NCBI GenBank assembly: GCA_036171675.1
Contig: JAVHRO010000109.1
Location: 1-36,934 of the forward strand
Direction: 5' to 3'
Source of the DNA: Vicingus sp036171675
GTDB taxonomy: Bacteria > Bacteroidota > Bacteroidia > Flavobacteriales_E > Vicingaceae
DNA length: 36,934 nucleotides
The translations under genes were made by a program, and so were the position numbers. Shown in pieces: positions 8,157-15,088 of the stretch. The notes under the pieces were generated by a model. The model did no database searches. It was not told the origin of the DNA and worked only from the letters and a program-made list of their open reading frames with translations. Each line of letters opens with the position of its first letter. Positions within the stretch are counted from its first letter, which is position 1.

Positions 8157-8459
8157 AAAAGAAGTTGGAATTTATAACAAATATAATTAAAGATTTAGAC
8201 AACCTAATCGATTATTTAATTGCAATTAATTTTAATTGCTTAACCGTCCTATTTAATAAGAGGTGGTTAATATGCCCGTTGTGTATTTGTGAGTTTTTTT
8301 CTAAATCAACCACAGGTTAAAGCCTTATTAGAGTCACTATTTAGGAAAGAGATTTTTTTAAAAGAGGGGTTAATTTGGTTTGTCTTTGATGAAAGAATTA
8401 ATCGAAAAATAGTACTAAATCTTTTTTAATTAACTTTGCACCTTACCTTTAAAAAAAGT
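8157..8459. other. Divergent intergenic region with promoters and a solo repeat end
   Basis: No coding frame is convincing here. On the minus strand TATATTTG (8178-8185) is a possible -7 element for the propeller gene. The plus strand has CCCGTTGTGTATTT (8275-8288), which nearly equals the end of the repeat element at 24344. That copy lies inside a weak hairpin (GTGGTT 8263-8268 against AACCAC 8308-8313). Confidence 0.6.
8431..8438 (+). promoter_or_regulatory. Promoter -7 element for the radical SAM gene
   Basis: TAACTTTG matches the Bacteroidota TAnnTTTG consensus and lies 21 bases before the ATG at 8460. It contains the TTG that would otherwise be read as a start codon. Confidence 0.65.
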
Positions 8460-9638
8460 ATGTACGGAGTAAAAGATTACGTAAGCAGAGCAAAGAAATT
8501 TGTAAACAATAAATCGAATATTGGGCCACGCAAATTGGCTACCTTAATGATATATGCCACCGATTTGTGCGATTCGCGTTGCAAGCATTGCAATATTTGG
8601 GCAAAACGTCCGGTAAAATACCTTTCGTTCGAAAAAATAAAAGAAATTATGAAAAGCAAAGCGGTGTCGAAAGATACTGCTATCGGCTTAGAAGGTGGTG
8701 AGTTTATGTTGCATCCCGAAGCTATGCAAATAATGGAGTGGTTTTCAAAAAATCATCCCAATTTTGATTTGCTTTCGAACTGTTTAAAACCAGACAGCTT
8801 AATTGAAGCGGTTAAGAAATTTCCGCCAAAACGTTTGTATATTTCGTTAGATGGTGATAAAGAAGCGTATTTGCACATGCGTGGAAAAGATGGTTACGAC
8901 AAAGTAATTGAAGTAATTCAAACCTTAAAAAATGTGGTACCTATTTCAACCATGTTTACTTTAAGCCCTTACAACAACTTTAACGATATGCGCCATGTTG
9001 CTGAGGTTTGTAAACGCGAAGGGGTAGATATGCGTGTGGGAGTGTATAACGACATGAACTTTTTTGATACCGACGATAAAGCACACGAAACGGATATTGC
9101 TAGTAAAACTGCCGAAAAACTAATACCCAACTACAACGATGGTAGCAACGAGGTAGTAGTGGATACCTTTAAACCGATTTCTACAGAGTTAAAAGACGAA
9201 AATTTTAAAGAAAAAATCCCTGCCATCATTAAAGAGTTTAAAGAAAACTACGACTTTTTGGTGTTGTACGACGAGTGGCGTAAAGGCGATTTAAAAATGA
9301 GTTGTAACTCAATTATCGATTCGTTATGTATTTTGCCTAATGGCGATGTGCCGTTGTGCCAAAACTTGGGCGTTAAAATTGGAAATATTTTTAATAATTC
9401 GCTTGACGAAATTATTAACAGCGACGAAACCAAAAAAACGCAAAAACATTACCAACACAATTGTAACGGTTGTTGGGTAAATTTTCATCGTAAATACGAT
9501 GTGGTGTTGCACCGAATGTTTGAAAAATATTTTGGAAAAGCAATTACCGAAAAAATGTTTGGCCGTTACCAATGGGAAGCCGACCGAAAAAAAACGTATG
9601 CTCAATACATGAAAGAAACCGAGGCAGAGTTTGCTTAA
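8460..9638 (+). CDS. Radical SAM/SPASM domain protein
   Basis: The 392-residue protein has the radical SAM cluster motif CDSRCKHC near residues 39-46, a following GLEGGEFMLHP segment (the GGE motif), and a C-terminal SPASM-like cysteine set: SCNSIIDSLCILPNGDVPLC, then NCNGC. It therefore probably binds more than one [4Fe-4S] cluster and modifies a substrate that cannot be named from sequence. It is a single-gene unit: a TAnnTTTG promoter lies upstream and a strong terminator follows 20 bases after the stop. I chose the ATG at 8460 over an in-frame TTG at 8436 because that TTG is part of the promoter box. SPASM enzymes act on peptides, lipids or sugars; no peptide precursor gene is adjacent. 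Confidence 0.88.
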   Translation: MYGVKDYVSRAKKFVNNKSNIGPRKLATLMIYATDLCDSRCKHCNIWAKRPVKYLSFEKIKEIMKSKAVSKDTAIGLEGGEFMLHPEAMQIMEWFSKNHPNFDLLSNCLKPDSLIEAVKKFPPKRLYISLDGDKEAYLHMRGKDGYDKVIEVIQTLKNVVPISTMFTLSPYNNFNDMRHVAEVCKREGVDMRVGVYNDMNFFDTDDKAHETDIASKTAEKLIPNYNDGSNEVVVDTFKPISTELKDENFKEKIPAIIKEFKENYDFLVLYDEWRKGDLKMSCNSIIDSLCILPNGDVPLCQNLGVKIGNIFNNSLDEIINSDETKKTQKHYQHNCNGCWVNFHRKYDVVLHRMFEKYFGKAITEKMFGRYQWEADRKKTYAQYMKETEAEFA

Positions 9639-9658
9639 ACTCACTGATAATCAATAAC

Positions 9659-9687
9659 AAATGGCGGAAATTCTCCGCCATTTTTTT
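9659..9687 (+). terminator. Rho-independent terminator after the radical SAM gene
   Basis: A perfect 10-bp stem, AAATGGCGGA and TCCGCCATTT, with a 5-base loop, is followed by a run of seven T (9681-9687). It isolates the radical SAM gene from the sulfur operon. Confidence 0.92.
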
Positions 9688-9730
9688 GTTCTATAATTTT
9701 TTTAAATTTTTTATTTATGGTTTTTAACAC

Positions 9731-9782
9731 ATATAGATATTTATATATAACTTTGTATCAAAATATATACATAATTATATAT
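9731..9782 (+). promoter_or_regulatory. Promoter and candidate ArsR operators of the sulfur operon
   Basis: The -7 element TAACTTTG (9748-9755) is flanked by two AT-rich dyads with 6-base spacers: ATATA-N6-TATAT (9731-9746) and ATATATA-N6-TATATAT (9763-9782), the second touching the arsR start codon. ArsR/SmtB operators are commonly AT-rich dyads with a 6-base spacer, so autoregulation by the first gene is likely. The AT richness of the genome makes chance dyads possible. Confidence 0.55.
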
Positions 9783-10071
9783 GATAGAATTAAAAAAATT
9801 AGAAAATGCATCGGAAATGCTTAAAGCAATAGCCCATCCATTGCGAATAGCCATTGTAGATATGCTCTCTAACAACAAAACTTTAACGGTTACCGAAATA
9901 CACGAAGCATTAAATATTGAGCAAGCGGTAGCATCGCATCATTTGAGCATATTAAAAAGCAAAGGGGTATTGATGAGCGTGAGAAATGGTAAAAACAGCA
10001 ATTACAAACTGAAATATCCCCGATTGGCAAAAATCATTAGTTGTATTGATAAATGTCAAAACGATAAGTAA
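9781..10071 (+). CDS. ArsR-family transcriptional regulator, probable sulfide/persulfide-responsive repressor
   Basis: The 96-residue winged-helix protein has the ArsR core: LKAIAHPLRIAIVDML (14-29) and the recognition helix region with VASHHLSILKSKGVL (50-64). It lacks the usual metal-binding CVC box. Its only cysteines are C88 and C92 at the C terminus (CIDKC). The persulfide sensors SqrR and BigR use one Cys in helix 2 and one near the C terminus; here both are C-terminal and three residues apart, so if it senses sulfane sulfur it would do so with a different pair. It heads the operon, 5 bases from tauE. Function is inferred from the neighbours: exporter, persulfide dioxygenase and rhodaneses. 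Confidence 0.88.
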   Translation: MIELKKLENASEMLKAIAHPLRIAIVDMLSNNKTLTVTEIHEALNIEQAVASHHLSILKSKGVLMSVRNGKNSNYKLKYPRLAKIISCIDKCQNDK

Positions 10072-10075
10072 ACTT

Positions 10076-10864
10076 GTGGAAATTTTAGGATACATATTAG
10101 CTATCTTCGTTGGGCTATCTAGTGGATTGATGGGCGCAGGAGGTTCAATTTTAGCACTGCCCATTTTGGTGTATTTGTTCGGTGTGGAAGCATCAGAAAC
10201 TGCTCCAGCATATTCGTTATTTGTGGTAGGGTTAAGCAGTGTTATTGGTGCGTCGCTAAAATATAAACAAGGGTTGGTAAATTTTAAAATGGTGTTGTTT
10301 TTTGGTGCACCTACGGTAATTGGCATTTTTGTTACTCGCTTTTATATCGTTCCTAGTATTCCAGATGAAATTTTCACGGTGAATAATTTTGTAGTTACCA
10401 AACGAATTATAGTCATGGGCTTATTTGCTTTTTTAATGATGGTTGCATCTTATTTTATGATTCATAAAGACGTATCAGAAGAACATGTAAAGCTAAACCA
10501 CATTTTCAATTTTGGAGGAGGACTTTTTACTGGATTTTTGTCAGGATTGGTTGGCGCAGGAGGAGGGTTTATTATGATACCAGTGCTTATAAAAATTGGA
10601 AAGTTAACTATAAAAACTGCCATAGGAACATCATTGGCTATTATTGCATTAAACTCGGTGGTAGGCTTTATCGCTAGCTCAAATCACGTATTTATTGATT
10701 GGAGTTTATTGTTGGTATTTTCAGGTTTGTCGATAGTAGGAATTGTTATGGGTAATTATTATTCAAAAAGAGTAAAATCCGAAATTTTAAAAAGGGGCTT
10801 TGGATGGTTTATCCTATTTACAGGGATTTTTATTCTAGTCAAAGAATTAATCATTAAAAATTAA
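10076..10864 (+). CDS. tauE: TauE/SafE family sulfite exporter
   Basis: The 262-residue membrane protein is built from two homologous halves, each starting with a Gly-rich hydrophobic motif: GLSSGLMGAGGSILALPIL near the N terminus and GFLSGLVGAGGGFIMIPVL in the middle. About eight membrane segments can be seen. The family exports sulfur-containing anions such as sulfite, and TauE genes occur in cst-type persulfide operons next to persulfide dioxygenases. I chose GTG at 10076, 5 bases after the arsR stop; an in-frame TTG at 10046 would overlap arsR and add ten polar residues. The likely role here is removal of the sulfite formed by the next gene product. Confidence 0.88.
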   Translation: MEILGYILAIFVGLSSGLMGAGGSILALPILVYLFGVEASETAPAYSLFVVGLSSVIGASLKYKQGLVNFKMVLFFGAPTVIGIFVTRFYIVPSIPDEIFTVNNFVVTKRIIVMGLFAFLMMVASYFMIHKDVSEEHVKLNHIFNFGGGLFTGFLSGLVGAGGGFIMIPVLIKIGKLTIKTAIGTSLAIIALNSVVGFIASSNHVFIDWSLLLVFSGLSIVGIVMGNYYSKRVKSEILKRGFGWFILFTGIFILVKELIIKN

Positions 10865-10868
10865 AAAC

Positions 10869-12272
10869 ATGTACATCGAACAATTATATACAGGATGTTT
10901 AGCTGAAGCAGCATATTATATCGAATCGAAGGGCGAAGCAGCCATTATTGACCCATTGCGAGAAACATTTCCTTATACCGATTTGGCCGAAAAACGTGGA
11001 GCAAAAATCAAGTATATTTTTGAAACCCATTTTCATGCCGATTTTGTTTCTGGACATATTGATTTGGCAAAAAAAACTGGTGCATCAATAGTTTATGGGC
11101 CAACGGCTACTGCAGGATTTAAATTTCATGAAGGAAAAGACAATGAAACGTTTAATATTGGAGATATTAAAATAAAATTGTTGCACACGCCAGGTCATAC
11201 GCCAGAATCGTCCACTTTTTTATTGATTGATAAATATGGTAACGATTATGCTATTTTTTCGGGCGATACCTTGTTTTTAGGTGATGTAGGAAGACCTGAT
11301 TTAGCCATAAAATCGGATGTTACAGAAAAAGATTTAGCCGCGATGTTGTTTGATTCGTTACGCAACAAAATTATGCCTTTGGGCGACGCAGTAATTGTTT
11401 ATCCAGGACATGGAGCAGGTTCTGCTTGTGGCAAAAACATGAGTAAAGAAACAGTAGGAACATTGGGTGAGCAAAAACAAACCAACTATGCGCTACGAGC
11501 TAACATGACCAAGGAAGAGTTTATTAAAGAATTGTTACACGGAATTGTGCCACCGCCACAGTATTTTCCAAAAAATGCGATGATGAACAAAAATGGGTAC
11601 AAAAGCATTGACGATGTTATGGCTGTGGGGTTGAATCCGTTGAGTTTGGAGGCTTTTGAATCAAAAATGAACGATGCCATCATCATTGACACTAGAACAC
11701 AATTGGTATTTAAAGATGGATTTATTCCATCGTCTATTTTTATTGGAATAAATGGTCAGTTTGCCGTTTGGGTTGGAGCTTTAATCACCAATTTAAATCA
11801 AAAGATTTTGTTGGTTACCGAACCAGGCAAAGAAGAAGAATCGGTATTACGCTTGGCACGGGTAGGATTCGATAATTGTATCGGGTATTTAAAAGGAGGT
11901 TTCGGTACATGGGCTAATGCAGGTAAAAAGGTGGATACCATAACTTCTATTTCGGCTTATGACCTTGAACTTATAGCCAAGCAGCAAGAAATACAACTTA
12001 TTGACGTGCGTAAAACTTCAGAATTCTTATCTGAACGATTAGAACAAGCAGCATCTTTTCCACTTGATGATATAAATAATTGGATAAATAAATTAGATAA
12101 AAACGAGACTAAATATTTGCATTGTGCAGGTGGTTATCGTTCTATGATTGCAGTATCAATATTAAAAAAACAAGGATATAACAACATTATCGATATCGCT
12201 GGAGGTGCCAACGCCATATTTAATAATACAACTTTAAAAAAGACAGCTTATATCTGTCCATCAACACTTTAA
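10869..12272 (+). CDS. CstB-like persulfide dioxygenase fused to pseudo-rhodanese and rhodanese domains
   Basis: The 467-residue protein begins with a metallo-beta-lactamase domain of the ETHE1/persulfide dioxygenase type: THFHAD (53-58), HTPGHTPES (106-114) and SGDTLF (131-136). These provide the H-H-D iron ligands of the family (expected H54 or H56 region, H110, D133). A first rhodanese-like domain (about 265-355) has LLVTEPGKEEES where the catalytic Cys loop should be, so it lacks the active Cys. The second (about 365-460) has LHCAGGYRS with Cys near 419. This MBL/pseudo-rhodanese/rhodanese order equals Staphylococcus CstB, which oxidises persulfide to sulfite and transfers sulfur to thiosulfate. 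It starts 4 bases after tauE. No sulfide:quinone oxidoreductase is encoded in the window. Confidence 0.93.
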   Translation: MYIEQLYTGCLAEAAYYIESKGEAAIIDPLRETFPYTDLAEKRGAKIKYIFETHFHADFVSGHIDLAKKTGASIVYGPTATAGFKFHEGKDNETFNIGDIKIKLLHTPGHTPESSTFLLIDKYGNDYAIFSGDTLFLGDVGRPDLAIKSDVTEKDLAAMLFDSLRNKIMPLGDAVIVYPGHGAGSACGKNMSKETVGTLGEQKQTNYALRANMTKEEFIKELLHGIVPPPQYFPKNAMMNKNGYKSIDDVMAVGLNPLSLEAFESKMNDAIIIDTRTQLVFKDGFIPSSIFIGINGQFAVWVGALITNLNQKILLVTEPGKEEESVLRLARVGFDNCIGYLKGGFGTWANAGKKVDTITSISAYDLELIAKQQEIQLIDVRKTSEFLSERLEQAASFPLDDINNWINKLDKNETKYLHCAGGYRSMIAVSILKKQGYNNIIDIAGGANAIFNNTTLKKTAYICPSTL

Positions 12273-12311
12273 TTAACAAACAAATCTAAAAACAATTAAA
12301 CAATTAAAAAA

Positions 12312-12587
12312 ATGAGTTACGAAAATGTAAATTTAAACGAAGCTACTATTGTAGACGTTAGAGAGCCTTACGAGTTTCAATCTGGCAGAGTAGAGGGTTC
12401 AATCAACATCCCACTCGGTCAAGTACCAGAAATGATTGAAGAATTTAAAAACATGAAAAAACCAATCGTTTTGTGTTGTGCTTCTGGCGGAAGAAGTAGC
12501 CAAGCAACCAATTTTTTAGCTCAAAATGGAGTTGAAGAAGTGTACAATGGAGGGGGCTGGAACATGGTAGCCATGAGAAAAATGTAA
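12312..12587 (+). CDS. Small rhodanese-like sulfurtransferase
   Basis: The 91-residue single-domain rhodanese has IVDVREPYEFQSGRVEGSINIPL (written in part: DVREPYEF at 15-22) and the active loop CCASGGRS (about 57-64) with the catalytic Cys. No signal peptide is present, so it is cytoplasmic. It most resembles the next but one gene (both end in EEVYNGGGW or QDVYNGGGW), suggesting local duplication. It probably carries sulfane sulfur as a protein persulfide to or from the upstream dioxygenase. The acceptor cannot be identified from the sequence. Confidence 0.9.
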   Translation: MSYENVNLNEATIVDVREPYEFQSGRVEGSINIPLGQVPEMIEEFKNMKKPIVLCCASGGRSSQATNFLAQNGVEEVYNGGGWNMVAMRKM

Positions 12588-12689
12588 TTAACTAGTTTAG
12601 AGGTAGAGTGGTTAGAAGTTTATAAGAATAAAATTTATTCATGATTAATGAATAGTCACCTACAACTCAAAACGCAACACTTTATAAAA

Positions 12690-12992
12690 ATGAGTATACT
12701 TAGAAAAATATTTGGATTAGGTCCAAAAGTAGATGTACATGAATTGTTAAGAAATGGCGCCGTATTAATTGATGTGAGAACTCCAAGTGAATTTTCGGCT
12801 GGACACGCAAAAGGTGCTACCAACATTCCTTTAGATAAAATAAATGCTAACGTGAGTAAAATTAAACAGCTTAAAAAGCCCGTGGTACTTTGTTGTCAAT
12901 CAGGCATGAGAAGTGGACAAGCGACCGCAATATTAAAAGGAGCAGGAGTACAAGACGTATACAATGGTGGAGGTTGGCATAATTTTGCATAA
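12690..12992 (+). CDS. Small rhodanese-like sulfurtransferase, paralogue of the preceding gene
   Basis: The 100-residue protein contains LIDVRTPSEFSAGHAKGATN (about 26-45), the active loop CCQSGMRSG and the ending VYNGGGWHNFA. I chose the ATG at 12690 rather than 12648 because the upstream 14 residues are unlike rhodanese sequences and no similar extension is found in the paralogue. A short N-terminal helix (MSILRKIFGLG) precedes the domain. About 100 non-coding bases separate it from the preceding rhodanese, so an internal promoter is possible, though none was clear. The next gene starts one base after its stop. Confidence 0.88.
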   Translation: MSILRKIFGLGPKVDVHELLRNGAVLIDVRTPSEFSAGHAKGATNIPLDKINANVSKIKQLKKPVVLCCQSGMRSGQATAILKGAGVQDVYNGGGWHNFA

Positions 12993-12993
12993 G

Positions 12994-13200
12994 ATGGTTG
13001 TGAAAAAATGGGTGCTTGACCATAAAAAAAACTTCATAATTTCTTGTATTGGAGCAATTGTGGGCTACCTTTACTGGAAATTTGTAGGTTGTGAATCCGG
13101 TACTTGTGCCATCACATCGGTTTGGTACCGAACCGTAATCTATGGAGCCTTTATGGGCTGGCTTATAAGTGATATTTCATTTAAACAAACTAAAAAATAA
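12994..13200 (+). CDS. Small DUF6132-like membrane protein
   Basis: The 68-residue protein has two hydrophobic segments (about 13-31 and 44-59) around a conserved-looking loop, FVGCESGTCAITS, with two cysteines four residues apart. The pattern GCxSGTC(P/A)ITS is typical of the uncharacterised DUF6132 family of Bacteroidota. It starts one base after the preceding rhodanese stop and ends 5 bases before the peroxidase gene, so it is co-transcribed and probably translationally coupled. The cysteine loop could pass sulfur or electrons across the membrane; that is inference from context only. An upstream in-frame ATG at 12964 would overlap the rhodanese gene and is less likely. Confidence 0.8.
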   Translation: MVVKKWVLDHKKNFIISCIGAIVGYLYWKFVGCESGTCAITSVWYRTVIYGAFMGWLISDISFKQTKK

Positions 13201-13205
13201 AAACC

Positions 13206-14246
13206 ATGAAAACTAAATTAATTTTAATGTATGCGTTACCATTAGCTTTATTATCAAGTTGTGGAAACGATGAGCCAAAGCAAGCTGAAGCTGAAAAAAC
13301 AACACCAACTGGGCCAAGTGAATTGTTACAAAAAGCCCAATCCATGTTTGCAACTTTACCAACACAGGCTGAAAATCCAGAAAATGCAATTACTAGTGAG
13401 AAAGTTGCTTTGGGTAAAGCACTTTATTTCGATAAACGCTTGTCAAAAGATAATACCATTAGTTGCAACAGTTGTCACAATTTAAATACTTATGGAGTTG
13501 ATAATTTGAGTTTTTCTCCAGGAAACGACGGAGGTTTTGGAGGCAGGAACTCTCCAACCACGTTAAATGCTGCGTTACATATTGCGCAATTTTGGGATGG
13601 AAGAGCCAAAGATGTTGAAGCACAAGCTGGAGGTCCCATATTAAACCCAGTTGAAATGGCTATGCCTACCGAGAAAGCTGTGGTAGATAGATTGTCTAAA
13701 ATTCCCGAATATAAAGAGTTGTTTGCCAAAGCATTTCCTGAAGAAAAAGATGCAATTACCTATGTAAATCTAACTAAAGCAATTGGTGCTTTTGAACGTA
13801 AATTAATTACTCCATCAAAATTCGACGATTATTTGGCAGGTAATGAGGCCGTATTAACTGACGAAGAAAAAAGTGGTCTGGAAACATTTACAACAGTGGG
13901 TTGTATTGCTTGCCATGCTGGCAATGTATTAGGAGGTCAATTGTTTCAAAAATTTGGCTTATTTGGTAATTACTGGGACTTAACCAAAAGTAAAAAAGTG
14001 GATGAAGGTAAATTTGGCATTACTAAAAACGAAGCTGATAAATATGTGTTCAAATCACCTTCACTTCGAAATATCGAAAAAACGGCTCCTTATTTCCATG
14101 ATGGAAGTGTTGGAAATTTAGCAGAAGCTGTAAAAATTATGGCTAAGGCTCAGTTAAATAAGGATTTATCTGAAAAAGAAACTACGGATATCGTAGCGTT
14201 TTTGAAAACATTAACGGGTGAAGTTCCAGCTGATTTAAAGCAATAA
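13206..14246 (+). CDS. Di-heme cytochrome c peroxidase, lipoprotein
   Basis: The 346-residue protein has a lipoprotein signal ending LLSSC (Cys19), so it is envelope-anchored. Two heme c sites are present: CNSCH (87-91) and CIACH (about 233-237). Family segments YFDKRLSKDNTISC, FKSPSLRNIEKTAPYFHDGS and the C-terminal MAKAQL are like classical bacterial CcpA rather than the MHDxRF subclass seen at 24692. Such enzymes reduce hydrogen peroxide with electrons from small cytochromes or cupredoxins. Its place among persulfide genes suggests it may guard against peroxide made during sulfur oxidation, or use sulfur compounds as electron donor; neither can be decided here. Next gene 8 bases downstream. 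Confidence 0.93.
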   Translation: MKTKLILMYALPLALLSSCGNDEPKQAEAEKTTPTGPSELLQKAQSMFATLPTQAENPENAITSEKVALGKALYFDKRLSKDNTISCNSCHNLNTYGVDNLSFSPGNDGGFGGRNSPTTLNAALHIAQFWDGRAKDVEAQAGGPILNPVEMAMPTEKAVVDRLSKIPEYKELFAKAFPEEKDAITYVNLTKAIGAFERKLITPSKFDDYLAGNEAVLTDEEKSGLETFTTVGCIACHAGNVLGGQLFQKFGLFGNYWDLTKSKKVDEGKFGITKNEADKYVFKSPSLRNIEKTAPYFHDGSVGNLAEAVKIMAKAQLNKDLSEKETTDIVAFLKTLTGEVPADLKQ

Positions 14247-14254
14247 AAAATTCG

Positions 14255-14557
14255 ATGTCAAAATTTACGGATATAATAAAAGGTAATACGCCTGTATTGG
14301 TTGATTTTTATGCTACCTGGTGTGGACCTTGTAAAACCATGGCTCCTATTTTGGAAGATGTGAAAGGGCAATTATTGGGAAGTGTTAAAGTATTAAAAAT
14401 TGATGTCGATAAAAATCCGCAGGCCGCTGGGTATTACCAAGTGCGAAGCGTGCCAACATTAATATTATTTAAAAGTGGTAAACAACTCTGGCGTCAAGCT
14501 GGAGTTGTTCAATCAAAACAACTTATTCAACTTATTAATCAAAATACTCAAAAATGA
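14255..14557 (+). CDS. Thioredoxin
   Basis: The 100-residue single-domain thioredoxin has the classical WCGPCK active site (22-27) and the cis-Pro segment SVPTLILF. No signal peptide is present, so it should act in the cytoplasm. Thioredoxin can reduce protein persulfides and release sulfide, which fits the operon. It overlaps the next gene by 4 bases (ATGA). It is probably a dedicated copy rather than the main housekeeping TrxA, judging by the operon position. Confidence 0.93.
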   Translation: MSKFTDIIKGNTPVLVDFYATWCGPCKTMAPILEDVKGQLLGSVKVLKIDVDKNPQAAGYYQVRSVPTLILFKSGKQLWRQAGVVQSKQLIQLINQNTQK

Positions 14558-14982
14558 AGAAACTAATTTTTATTTCAACACTCGTAACGTTCGTATTTTC
14601 TACGTCATGCGGGAATAGTCAACCTACTGCAACCTCTCCAGGAGCGGTAAAAACTGTGGAAGAAGTAGTGGTAACGGTAGATGCAAAATCATTTAAAGAT
14701 TTATTGGCATCAGAACCAGGAACCGTATTAGATGTAAGAACGCCTGAAGAATGGGCTGAAGGCACCTTGAAAGATGCTGTTAAAATGAATTATCAAGACG
14801 ATAATTTTGCCTCTCAAATAGAAAGTTTAGACAAAAATGCACCAGTTTTTGTTTATTGCAGGAGAGGAGGTAGAAGTGCAAGTGCTTCCGAAATCTTAAA
14901 AGAATCAGGCTTTAAAAAAGTGTACAATCTTGATGGTGGCATAACCTCTTGGCAAGATAACGGCTTTGAAGTAGTGAAGTAA
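14554..14982 (+). CDS. Lipoprotein rhodanese-like sulfurtransferase
   Basis: The 142-residue protein begins with a lipoprotein signal ending FSTSC (Cys19), then a linker of about 30 residues, then a rhodanese domain with VLDVRTPEEWAEGTL (about 58-72) and the active loop VYCRRGGRSAS. It is the only rhodanese of this operon expected outside the cytoplasm, on the same side as the di-heme peroxidase. It closes the operon. A bidirectional terminator follows 73 bases after the stop. Confidence 0.92.
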   Translation: MKKLIFISTLVTFVFSTSCGNSQPTATSPGAVKTVEEVVVTVDAKSFKDLLASEPGTVLDVRTPEEWAEGTLKDAVKMNYQDDNFASQIESLDKNAPVFVYCRRGGRSASASEILKESGFKKVYNLDGGITSWQDNGFEVVK

Positions 14983-15054
14983 TGCTGCTATAACGCAATG
15001 TATGTAAACTAGAAAAAGTTTTTCTAAAAAAATATGATTCAAGAGACTCGACTA

Positions 15055-15088
15055 AACAATAAAGCCCGCATTTGCGGGCTTTATTGTT
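15055..15088. terminator. Bidirectional terminator between the sulfur operon and the acidic-protein gene
   Basis: A perfect 16-bp inverted repeat (AACAATAAAGCCCGCA, 15055-15070, and its complement, 15073-15088) has a GC-rich core and A/T-rich outer arms that supply T-tracts in both directions. It serves the two convergent genes; its right arm reaches the stop codon at 15087. Confidence 0.9.

Noticed and set aside
8436..8460. TTG start for the radical SAM protein
   Set aside because: The TTG lies inside the TAACTTTG promoter box, so it cannot be in the leader of the transcript; the next ATG is 8 codons later.
12273..12311. Separate promoter before the first small rhodanese
   Set aside because: The 39-base gap is A-rich and has no TAnnTTTG box; the gene is taken as part of the operon.
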